From contig JAPNXP010000007.1 of assembly GCA_028753945.1 (NCBI GenBank), positions 5,022,001-5,086,000 on the forward strand: 64,000 nucleotides of DNA, in the 5' to 3' direction. This DNA is from Hexactinellida sp. DTS-2022 (taxonomy: Eukaryota; Porifera; Hexactinellida). Shown in pieces: positions 30,566 through 40,654 of the stretch (position 1 is the first letter of the stretch; each line of letters opens with the position of its first letter). Made by a program: the position numbers and the translations under genes. The notes under the pieces were generated by a model that was given only the letters and a program-made list of their open reading frames with translations, was not told the origin of the DNA and did not search any database.

Positions 30566-33500
30566 TTACTTAACAGCTAGCGAAGTCGGTGGTTTATTCC
30601 TAACAGTAGGGCTCAGTACTGGTTTCTTGAGACTATTGCTTCTCTTCCTAAGCTGGGTTTTGTACATAGCGCTGTAGAAAGCTGTGGATTCAGGGTTCTC
30701 TCTGTTTATCTCTTCTTTCAAACGCTCGAAGCGGTCTAGCTCGTACTCCTCAGTCGCCTTACCTGTATGCTCAGCGGTATCTGACTCTCCTACATACAAG
30801 TACAGGAATCAAAGCAACTAAATTACTACATATAGTCATGTTCTTTTATTATGAACATTCAAAGGACCAAAAATTGTGTTCATAATTGAAAGACTTCATA
30901 ATATACGAACTCAACTTAATACAAACTCAATGTAAATTGTTAAAGTAGGACCATAGTGCTTGTTATATTAATAAGATCTTCATATTAAGAAGTCGAAATC
31001 TTGTTCACAATAAGCAGACCTGACTGTATACAGTGTACAGCTCATAGGAGGGACTGATTGTTGCCATTAATCCAAATTGCGAAACCACAATAAACTTCAA
31101 ATCAAACGGCAAAAAGCGTTAAATTTATAGCGTTTTCGGGGTTTTTTTCTAGTTCAGCTGAACTCTATATAAGTAGTATATCCCTTTTGTAGTTGTTCAA
31201 TATGATTTTTTATTATGAACAAGCCCTATGATCCCAATTTAACAACTTACATAGGGTTTGTATTAAGTTGAGTTCGTTTATTTTGAATTATCTCTATTGT
31301 ATTATGAACAAAATATTTGGCCTCTTGAGCTTGAATGACCATAACTGGTCTGTAATTTAGTCCAAAATATGCTTGTAAGCAATATTTGAAGAAATGGAAT
31401 TAATTAAATTAACCAGTTTATAAGGAGAAAATCAAGTAAGTTCAACTACGTTAAATTAGAATGTTTGTAATGTGGCTTTTGGTTTCAAAAACTTCCAATT
31501 ATGCAAAAATGTCTAATAAGTATCAACCAATTAATAGACAATTGATGAATATTATATTTCCTACCCAATGCATTGTTCTGAGGAAACAGCTGGCTATACC
31601 AAATATCGAATTCAGTTAGCATTTTATGTCTCGATTGTTCTACCATTACTTGACAATGCTCGATTTGCGGTCTCAAAGCTTGTATTTCATTCAATAGTTC
31701 TTTATAAAGACCCTTTAATTCTGTGAGTCTATGTATATTCTCGAATTCTTCTTCTTCTAACACAGTTTCATTTTCTTCTTTCCCGTGCATTAACTTGTTC
31801 AGGTCTAAGGAGGATTTAATTTTATCTATTTTCTGTTTAGTTTCATTCAATGCAATAGTCTGGTCATGCAGAATCTTCCTTTTCTCGTTTAGAATAGTTT
31901 TGTTCTCAACTAACACGCGATTTATTCCCTTGCCCCGTTCCCTCTTGAATTCTTCAAAAACCTATTGGTTGTAAATCCATATAAATAACATGGATTCAAA
32001 TAGACCTGTCACATAATATTTGGTCCCTGTTGTTTTTGGCACAGGTATATACAAATGTACAGTGGAACCTCGTTAGTACGAACACCAGGGGACCGATAAA
32101 ATTCGTTCGCCTTTTCAGGAATTCGTATTACAATAACAATTGTATTAAAAAGGCTTTGAAGGGGACTGAAATAGCGTTTTGTATTAACCGGAATTTCGTA
32201 TTAACCGTGTTCGTACTGAGGTTCTACTGTATTCCAAATGGAGTAATATATTGGAAATCAGATTTCTCAAATTCTCATGAACCACGTATGACCAGACTTT
32301 GAGAACAACTTGGATCATGGACCAAATATTTCGTGATATACCAATCAATGTAAGTACAGAAATGTTTTTGTATTCACCTTAATTTAGGTTTAATCATAGG
32401 CTATGGTTTAATCTAATATAGCGAAATTGAAGAACTCAGAATAATGTCTCGATGATCAAATGTTGTTGATTCAGTGGTTTAGAAGGTATTTGTACAATAA
32501 TTAATTAATATATACAAAAATAGATATCGGCTATAAATTAACCGTGCTATATGAAGAATGCAATATGTTAATTTTATTCAATACTCAATAGACAACATAT
32601 ATTAATTAATTGTAATTTACATCCAAGAAAACTTACACACTATTTGATCAGATTATGATGAAGTTGGGTAATATCAACAATTAAATATATTTTCAATCAA
32701 ATATGAATTCGGCCTCACGTATTACATATTATACGCAAGAAATTATCCAGGAGCGCGAGACGCTCCTTTTGGAGTTTAGAAAACTAAGCTAAGAACGCTA
32801 AAATTTTAGAATCGTCTCATATACAGTAACATTATTTGTGATTTAGGTGTATGAAATTGGATCAGACCAGGATTAGGAGCGTATTTATAAATGGCTGTAC
32901 AGTAGAACCTGCATAATCCGACTCTCTATAATCCGGAATTCAGCAGAACCGACACTTTTCCTTATCCCAATGTGCTTCGGACTATGCATTAGAGCCTGCA
33001 TAATCCGACAATTTGGCAATCTTATATTTCCCCCCTATCCCAATGGTGTCGTATTATACAGGTTCTACTGTATAAACACTGGTCTCACCTCCTGCTTGGA
33101 TAATCCATGTATAATCAATGTATAATCCATTAATTAACTTAACTTAATTAATTAATAACTTATCATACATATCATATCATATGACATAGATGCCCTGGGG
33201 TCCAGGTATAAATAGAAAAAACCCACCTTCATTTTCACTTTGAATTGAAATTAAATTAAATTTCACTTTCACTTTCAAATGGCAACTAAGAAAGAGTTTA
33301 ACTTAATTAAAGTGATACGCGTACTACCAACTTAATATTTAATTAATATCAGTCTAACTCTCACCTCCTGTTTGGAAGGAGGGGCATCAGTTGGCTCTCT
33401 AAGAGATCCGAGAGAGGAACTGGAGGTGTCCTGGTGTCCTGATCCCTCCTGTGCCCCCTGGTGATTAGACTTTGTTGATTTCCTCGCGGCAGTAGTGACC

Positions 33501-36500
33501 TGGTTGCCGTGTGTCCCCTGTAGATGGGAGGGCACCAACCCGACCCCGAATCCCTGGCTGTCTATGTCCCCCACCTGAGACTCTCTGGCTTTCTCTTTCT
33601 CCTCCTGAACCGGCGGAGCGGCGCGAGGGTTCTGTGTGTTACGGGCCCCGCGGGACCCGGCGCGGTCTGTCTTCTCCTTGCGGCCTATAGGCAGTTAGCA
33701 ATAATAGCAGTTACTATAGCAATATTGGCCTAATAGCAAGTTATTTTTCATTCCTAAGAGAGCATTTAGTGTTAATTAATTATGTTCCTTTAACAACAAT
33801 ATACTCAGACTAACAAGAAAATTAGTTGCCTAATGCAACTTTCTATTAGGCGAACTCCACTGAATCTCTAAAGTTAGGTAAATACAGTGATTTATATACT
33901 ACAGTATTCTGACATTTATTAATCCTGGAATTGAATCCAAATAGTATTACAAAATGGATAATACGGTACTCAGCAATAATCCTAGTGAAATACCAGGTGA
34001 TTTATTGGTTGCTCCATCTTACATTCTTCAAATGTCCAATTGTATATGTTGTTGTTGTACAGACTCAATTGAATACTCAATTTAGACTACAAATTATCAT
34101 ATTTTATTGAAGCTTAACATAAATCTTACTCAGTTCTACATAAAGTGAGGTACATAATACATAGTATATCCCTAGTTACATACCTGGATGTATGGCATGC
34201 TGTTGCGAGACAGCAGCAGGCGCGACTGAGTCGGCGTTGGGAGCCGCAGAGACGCTGGGAGTGAGTCTGCTGGGAGAGGAGTTAGCTCTGACAAGCGTTC
34301 TGAACTGAGAGAGCAGCTCCTTGACCTGTCTCAGGTTATGGATGTCCAGTTCTGGTATTGTACCTATAGAGTCATGTTAACCTATTGTTAGAATGACTAT
34401 CCCATAATTACACACACGACTCACCCTCCACATATCTCCCCAGCTGTTCCTGCAGGTGTCGCACCTGAGACTCAGTCATGGGTTCGTACGTCACGTCTCT
34501 CCTCCCACTCAGTGCGTCCTGCAACCAGGGATTATATAGTAATAATTAATTTGATTTTTTCGAGAAATATAAATCATTGATTTGAATGAAGAAAAGCTTT
34601 TATAAAAGCGAATATAAAACGAATGAACATAACTTTAGAAAAGTATAAAAAGCTTTTTTTATAAAAATTTATAAATGCTATTCAATTGCTATTTGGATAG
34701 TGAATATAGTATTTTATAATATAACGTCGAAATAAATATAACGATTGAAATAGGTTTCGACTTTTCAATAGTAAAAATCAACATTAACCAATGCATTTTT
34801 ATTTATTTTATTAACAGAAGCATTGTTTCCTACATATCCCTAGTCCCTACCTGTAGCTTGAGTTCCTGTCTGAGGTGTCTGATCTCGCTCTCGTACTCCT
34901 CCAGCATTATGTACGGATCCTGCTGCACCAGCTGTAGAGGGGCGGACCGGACACACATCATCCTCTGAGCGAAGCGTAGCGTGGACAGGGTCTCTTCAAT
35001 GTGCTCCTCCTCTGTCCAGATGTTAGCGATGAGTGTAGTGTGACAGGACCCCCCGATGCTGAGGGGATAGGATAGCAGTATACGGTAACTCGGGTATAAG
35101 ATATAACGTACTTTAGCTTAGTACATATTAATTGTTAACCAAGTTTATAAAGCAGTAATTTATATACAAAATATGTATATCTAAATATGTAGGTTAAACT
35201 TAGAATACAGTAGAACCTCAAGAATATAAAGAAAATTATAAATTATAATTGATATATTATGTATTTAAATGTAGGGCAAACTCGGATAATACGTGCGTAC
35301 GTTTTAACCGAGTTATACTGTATTAGGAAGGGAAGTAGGTTGTTCAAAATAAATATCCTTTCTCCACACAGTTGATTATCAAAGTATTAATTCTTTCGTA
35401 TCCATGGTTTTATTTATAAATAACATGGATTGCAATAGGTAATTAAAACCCTGTGGATGTCCTTGGGGAACAAGGTATAAATAGAAAAAACACTTTCATT
35501 TCCACTTTTAAATTGAAATTGAATTAACTTTTACTTCCACTTTGCTGGGCAATCGCGAGTTAATTAATTAAGTCAGGATTTGGGAATTACGCTTGCTTGT
35601 TAAACTACTATATTACCTGTCTTTGAGAAAGTGTGTCAGCTTGCTCTGTCTGTAGGGCACATGCTCACGCTTCGCATCAGCCAGAGCAACCACAACCTGC
35701 TCTAGGAATGTGAGAGACTTATTTATGTATAGAGCTTCCTTCTGCACGTTTCCTCCGGAGCCGGTCTTCTTGAGTCTCTCGGAGCCTGCGAGGTCCACAA
35801 CGTTAATCTTAGACTGGAAGTAGCGAGAAGTGGAGTGGGTGCGAGATCTGCTCTCGATGTACAGAGTGAATATACAGTGGGACCTGGACAACGGTAATAG
35901 CATAGCAGCTTGAAACAGATTATAAGACATATCGTCTAATTAGTATAGTATTGAGAATTTGAGATAGATGTACTTTTTGGAACAACTTTTAGAACAGAGA
36001 ATTTGTTTTTGGAACACTTTTGGGACAATTTACAGTAGACTCTCGTTAATATAATCATCAGATTCAGATACCAATTAAATTTATTTTTATTAATTAACCG
36101 AGTTTTCGCCTTTGTATTTATTTAACGAGAGTCCACAATTACTGTACTATAGAAATTAATTAATTTGGATTCTTATTCTAAACATGATTAAATCCTAATT
36201 CAATTGTACAATATGAGAATATTTATACGACTATTATTTAGATTATATAAGACTCTTGTTTGATGTCCCTGGTGTTCGTAATAAATAAGAATCTACTATG
36301 TTGTTTAATATATAGATAGTTACTTATCCATAGTCCGTACCTAGAAGACAGTCTATTAAGCTGGTGCTCTCCAATACACCGATTCATGTCTCCTTCGAAT
36401 AGAAAGTTTAGCGCATCTTCCTCGCTCCTAGCGGTCCTTACACTCAGCCCTTTAACGCCCACAACCCCGCCCTCCTCTGTCACCACCAGCTTGTCCCCTG

Positions 36501-37920
36501 TCCCCTCATTAAGCGGGCTCAATAGATCATACAGCACTTCGTTATATATCTCCAGATACGAGGCCCTAACACTAATCTCCTGTTCACTCCTGCTCTCTAT
36601 CTCCTGATAGAGACCATGGATTAGTCTCGGTAGGAGGCCGCGATGTCTGTAGCTCTGTCCGGGCCCGGTTATGGTGTAGGTCTTGCCGGCGCCGGTCTGT
36701 CCGAACGCCATCACCGTGCCGCTGTAGCCGTCCAGGGATCGGGGCACCAGCTCCTCCGCGCAGGCATCGAATACCTGCAATAGTGTAGTGTCATGTAACC
36801 GATTAATACAACCCTGTTGTTAGTGTAATGTAACCGATTAATACACACCTGTTAGTGTCATGTAACCGATTAATACACTCCTGTTATTATTGTAGTCACT
36901 GTAATGTAACCGATTAATACACTCCTGTTAGTGTAATGTAACCAATTAATACATTAATACACACCTGTTATTAGTGTAACCGATTAATAGACTAGAATAC
37001 TGTAATAGTGTAATACATTAATAACACCTGTTAGTACCCAAATTAAAACTAATTAGAGGAGTGGTAAAATGAGGTTCAGATGCGTTTCGAAGTTATTTCT
37101 TCCAATTTAGATCACAAGGTTTTAGTAATAATATAATGCAGATATCCTAAATGAGATTAGTTTCCAGCGAAAATTGGCGTTATTATAAACTTCCACAGTG
37201 AACTTCCGATATAACGAAAATAAAATCAACTATTTCTACATCAAGAGATGATCCCTACTAATTAGCAGCAGTACTGATATAATAAATTAAGAAATTAATA
37301 TACAGTGAACTTTCGTAATATAACGAAGTGCTTGGTATAGTATCTGGAAATTCCTTCGTTATATCCGGATATAGCAGATGATAAATAATGTTTTTGGGGG
37401 AAAATCTCCATTTCGTTATAAGCGGTTATATCGTTATATCCGAATTGGTTATAACGAGAGTTCACTGTGATACCATTACCCTAAATGATATAATAATAAA
37501 TATTCAGTGGTGTTCGCGTAATAGCAAGTCGCGTTTTGCACGATATTTGCATGCTAATAGGCGAACTTGCTATTAGAGGAACAGAATAAACATTATATGC
37601 TCGCTTGGGACTAAAAATAACTTGCTAATAGAGCAATATAATATAATATAATAATATTTGCTAATAGAGCAATTGCTAATAGACGAACACCACTGTATAA
37701 CATTATTTGCAGTACAAACCTCTTCTTGAGAGGCATTATGCAGAACCCCGTCTACAGAGAAAGAGAAGTCCAGCTGTTGGTTGTCGATGTGTCCCCTGGC
37801 CGGGTGGGGGGGCAGGTGCACCTCAATGGACCTGTTAGCTGAGCTCAGCTCCAGGAGAGATGCTGCGAACTGACTCGTGGGTCGAGAGCGAATGTACACT
37901 TGTACTCTACGGGCTGACAT
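30566..37920 (-). CDS. KIF9: Kinesin-9 family motor KIF9, complete
   Basis: Nine exons: 37720-37920, 36341-36774, 35617-35883, 34851-35058, 34425-34518, 34184-34363, 33365-33684, 31565-31961 and 30566-30789. Their phases all agree and the sum is exactly 775 codons (774 aa; human KIF9 790). The motor has P-loop GQTGAGKT at 92-99, switch I NRLSSRSHC, switch II DLAGSERLKKTG and YINKSLTFLEQ. The neck is followed by the KIF9-specific YEPMTESQVRHLQEQLGRY, FGVGLVPSH, EEFKRERG..INRVLVENK and MLTEFDIWY. The C-terminal exon keeps ENPESTAFYSAMYKTQLR. KIF9 works in the central apparatus of motile cilia. Introns carry many MITEs and a tandem repeat. Confidence 0.96.
30831..31028. mobile_element. MITE, 'cagtcaggttctattattatgaac' family
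   Basis: Left ATAGTCATGTTCTTTTATTA, right AATAAGCAGACCTGACTGTA, with the tell-tale 'aagtcgaaatcttgttcacaataagcag'. A half copy follows at about 31196-31345. Both lie in the last KIF9 intron. Confidence 0.75.
32058..32231. mobile_element. Pogo/Tigger-like MITE in KIF9 intron
   Basis: TACAGTGGAACCTCGTTAGT ... TACTGAGGTTCTACTGTA, 174 bp, with 'accaggggaccg' and 'aaggctttgaagggg'. Confidence 0.85.
32740..33072. mobile_element. Two elements joined: 'gagcg' element and 'ataatccgac' MITE
   Basis: The gagcg element (32740-32897: ATTATCCAGGAGCGCGAGAC ... AATGGCTGTA) ends on the very base where the second MITE begins (32898-33072: TACAGTAGAACCTGCATAAT ... AGGTTCTACTGTA). They share the TA, which suggests insertion of one at the end of the other. 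Confidence 0.75.
33185..33290. repeat. 'ggtataaatagaaaaaac' repeat, copy 1
   Basis: About 100 bp (ggtataaatagaaaaaac, then 'ttcactttgaattgaaatt'), repeated with ~80% likeness by eye at 35455-35560. Both are in KIF9 introns. The TATA-like string here is part of the repeat and not evidently a promoter. Confidence 0.6.
35206..35322. mobile_element. Degraded MITE in KIF9 intron
   Basis: TACAGTAGAACCTCAAGAAT at the left and TTTTAACCGAGTTATACTGTA at the right, 117 bp. Confidence 0.65.
35455..35560. repeat. 'ggtataaatagaaaaaac' repeat, copy 2
   Basis: Second copy of the repeat at 33185-33290, with the same order: 'ccttggggaacaaggtataaatagaaaaaac', then a CACTTTC-rich stretch and 'aaattgaaattgaatt'. 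Confidence 0.6.
36031..36146. mobile_element. Short MITE in KIF9 intron 2
   Basis: TACAGTAGACTCTCGTTAATA ... ACGAGAGTCCACAATTACTGTA, 116 bp. Similar ends to the copy at 54643. Confidence 0.7.
36785..37035. repeat. ~32-bp tandem repeat in KIF9 intron 1
   Basis: Six or seven irregular units of 'gtaatgtaaccgattaatacacacctgttagt', beginning about 10 bp outside the acceptor of exon 2 (36774). Units lose regularity away from the exon. Confidence 0.85.
37301..37469. mobile_element. MITE, 'gttataacgagagttcactgt' family
   Basis: TACAGTGAACTTTCGTAATA ... TTATAACGAGAGTTCACTGTG, with 'cttcgttatatccggata' and 'ggggaaaatctccatttcgtta'. A partial relative sits at 37195 (cacagtgaacttccgatataac). Confidence 0.85.
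37505..37697. mobile_element. Complete 'gtgttcgcgtaatagcaag' MITE
   Basis: 193 bp with perfect-looking ends CAGTGGTGTTCGCGTAATAG and GCTAATAGACGAACACCACTG. It ends 23 bp from the exon-1 donor of KIF9. Confidence 0.85.
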
Positions 37921-38229
37921 GCTTGTATTCAGTATTGCGTGTGTCTAAACTAAGTGCTAAATTATAGTGCCTAGAGGATTTTGACATTTCTCAAAATTCG
38001 ACAAAAATCCGGGACAATGCTGGAGACAGGTTATAAAAAACTGGACACTATTAGTTTAACGAATCGGAGACAATTGGATGATAACAAGAAATAACTGCTA
38101 AAAAAACCTGGACAATTTAGAAAATACTGGACATCGCACAATAATTGTAAAAAACTGGACTGTCCAGGCTAAAAATTGGACAATGGTCACCCTATGCTAA
38201 ATAAATTAAAAGTCTGGGATTTTGAACAG
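37921..38229. other. KIF9 upstream region
   Basis: Just upstream of the KIF9 start. It holds a loose repeat of 'actggacaat / aaaaactggac' phrases between 38010 and 38185. No TATA box recognised. Confidence 0.5.
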
Positions 38230-38580
38230 ATTGATGGAAGAGCATTTCATTATGCAATTTTCACAACGATATAAGCTATTCAACAACAATACATGTATCC
38301 ATACAAAACAATGATAAGACAGCATTTTAATTGGTTCGAGAATGTTTAAGGGACTAAACAATTAATTAGAGTTTGAGAGCAAAAATAAACAATTCTTTAC
38401 TATTTAGCGACACAATATACTATATTCTTCGTCACAAACTCTTGTATTAGTTAACTTTGACATCTCATATTGTTCTACTCAGCAAAGTTGAGGATAACTT
38501 GATGAGAAATTTTTTTGTTCATGTCGTAAATTCGTAATTATAAATTTCTCAATTGTACAACAATTCAATAAATAATACAG
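38230..38580. repeat. Inverted repeat arm (pairs with 56395-56740)
   Basis: Sequence such as 'ggaagagcatttcattatgcaa' and 'gtttaagggactaaacaattaa' reappears, reverse-complemented, at 56395-56740 with roughly one change in ten by eye. Non-coding. A MITE stub (tacagtagaatctca) at 38577 marks its edge. Confidence 0.85.
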
Positions 38581-38589
38581 TAGAATCTC

Positions 38590-38840
38590 ATTAAGAATAT
38601 GAAAAAGTTATTCTCGATGGCTCAGTTCAGAATTAATTATATTTCTTCCTCTGTTGGTTAAAGAACTATGCACACTAAATCCAATTAGAGTTTAAAGCTA
38701 AGGAATTAGAATTAATTAATTCAATAATTCTAAGAAACGAATTAACTCCAAACTCAATAAAGCAAAATTCAAGAATTTTAATTGACTAATTGAATATTAT
38801 ACCGCATGACATTTCATTTCTTCAACAATAACAAATTGTG
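38590..38840 (+). pseudogene. ZNHIT2 3'-end remnant (inverted copy)
   Basis: Plus-strand, decayed copy of the last ~80 codons of ZNHIT2 (true gene at 59616, minus strand). It keeps 'aatatgaaaaagttattctcgatggctcag' and 'tttcttcctctgttgg' but lacks about 30 bp in the middle. It leads into the FAM76 copy, in the same order as the true genes, so both were duplicated together. Confidence 0.8.
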
Positions 38841-39188
38841 TTTTTGAGAAGTTAAAACTAGAAATAATATGTGTCTAATTGCCACCCAAAGACTAGCCAA
38901 ATGTCCGTATAGTCTAATTTATATGACATTATAATTTGAACATCTGCCTTACTAACAATTGTGGATTAGTCAAAACATTTGAACCAAATTTATAAACATT
39001 ACAAAATTGGACCCAATTTATTCCTCATTGTCGATTATAAATTATCATATCAATAAATTCAAATTTTTAAAGCTAGAAGCCCACATAGCTTATTATTTAT
39101 ACTTCCGTTGTAATGCAATATAACGCATCTGCGCTTCAATTAGTTTTTATAAATTTATGTAAATGTATATAGTTATCGCGGTACCGAG

Positions 39189-40267
39189 ATGAACAAAGAT
39201 GATGGTGAAATTATCCACCAGACATTGTTTGCGTGCACTGAGTGTGGAGCGAGACACAAGTTCGTGGACCTTTCTCCAGAGGAACAGTTATGTAGAGAAT
39301 GTAGGCGAAAATATCCATTGAAAAACTGTGCCTACTGCCAGATGGAATTCTATTGGATGGGAGCAATTGAATCGAGCAGTGGCGGCGCTGGGAGCTTCTT
39401 TTGGGGGGGGGGGGGGCGGTCTTGTGTAGTTATTGTAAAGTGAAGGCAAATGTTATATTGTAAAGTTGTAAAGTTATTGTAAAGTGAAGGCAAATGTTTA
39501 GGGTTATTTCTTCTGACTAACAATCAGTGTGAACACAGGGGGACCTCAATGGAATAGTATAGTCCTATGGAACTGTGTTGGTTTGTAGAATATACGAAAT
39601 TTGGAATTTTCACAACAAGCAAATCGATGAGCAAATCGATTGAAATTGGTGCAAAAGCGTTAATCATTAATCAATTATTATTGGAATTACATATACAGTG
39701 GAGCCTCCCATAACGGACACTCCAAATAGCGGACAACCTCTAAATAACGAACAACCCTCGTGGCACGGATTTATTTATTTAGCATATGTCTAATAGAAAA
39801 GCAACCTCTAAATAGCGGACAACCTCTAAATAACGGACAACGGTTCCGGTCCCAAGGTGTCCGTTGTTCAGAGGCTCTACTGTAAACATATTCTAATGCA
39901 ATTTTTCAGGTACAAGCAAAAAAATTTTAATATCAAATTCACTTTATGATAATTTTTATTAAAAAGGTGTTGGCCGATATGTAGTTAGGCCTTTATTGTG
40001 TTTGTAACTCTACAGATTTCGAGGTTAAATATGAAAACCCAGTTGAGTGCAACAGTGCAATGCCAAAAGTGCGTTTATCAAATCTGAAGTTCCCAGAGGA
40101 TCGTAGCAATAAGAAATGCAATTTGGGAACAGGAAAAGGATTTTAAACTGAAATTCTCTCAACTCAAAATACCTTGGATGAGAAATTCTAGATTTCAAGA
40201 AACCATTGCAGATCTCAGAAAACAATTGGCCAAAGCCTCAAAATCTAGTTTTTCAACAAATAAATAG
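39189..40267 (+). pseudogene. FAM76 pseudogene
   Basis: Inverted copy of the FAM76 gene at 57948-59216. The first 61 codons are kept in frame (MNKDDGEIIHQTLFACTECG ... YWMGAIESS). The following CxxC finger is then replaced by ~40 bp of unrelated GC-rich DNA with a run of 14 G (39403-39416). Next comes a doubled 'gttattgtaaagtgaaggcaaatgtt' stretch, an intron with a MITE, a small piece of exon 2 and finally the C-terminal codons (LAKASKSSFSTNK). Most of exon 2 is missing. It cannot make a FAM76 protein; an N-terminal peptide of 84 residues is still open. Confidence 0.9.
39694..39884. mobile_element. MITE, 'ggagcctcccataacgg' family, inside FAM76 pseudogene
   Basis: TACAGTGGAGCCTCCCATAA ... 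TCAGAGGCTCTACTGTA, 191 bp, with 'aacctctaaatarcggacaac' repeated internally. It has no counterpart in the intron of the true FAM76 gene, so it came in after duplication or was lost from the other copy. Confidence 0.85.
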
Positions 40268-40654
40268 TGAACGTACATCCATTCCAATCAAATTATAAAA
40301 TGTCCAATTATCTCATTTGTAGGAGAAACTGCTTTGGAGGTAACGTAATGTACAATATTATTCGGTGTGATTTTGTCTGTTTGTGTCAACAGCCATCTTT
40401 ATTTATTAGGAGATTGATTGCAAAATTCACTCTTTTTATTGTAAATTAATTCCCAATCAATATAAACACAATGACTATTTGTTTCTCCATGTTTCGTGTT
40501 GCGAACAGTTCAATTATTCGAGTTAATAATTTAATTTGTTAATAAATATATAAACACAATTTTTCTTGTCCAGTTAATATAATTCATTGTATTTTAATAA
40601 TTAAATGTAGACATACAGAACGTGGGCTAATAAATAAATAAATGCAAAATTAAA
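40268..40654. other. Duplicated 3' flank of FAM76 copy, then FMO 3' flank
   Basis: 40268-40560 is an inverted copy of 57690-57947 (e.g. 'gactatttgtttctccatgttt'). No gene is seen. Confidence 0.7.

Noticed and set aside
33185-33290. TATA box of an unseen gene
   Set aside because: Part of a repeat lying in a KIF9 intron with no plausible frame after it.
39189-39443. Second functional FAM76 gene
   Set aside because: Zinc-finger segment replaced by unrelated GC-rich DNA, most of exon 2 missing.
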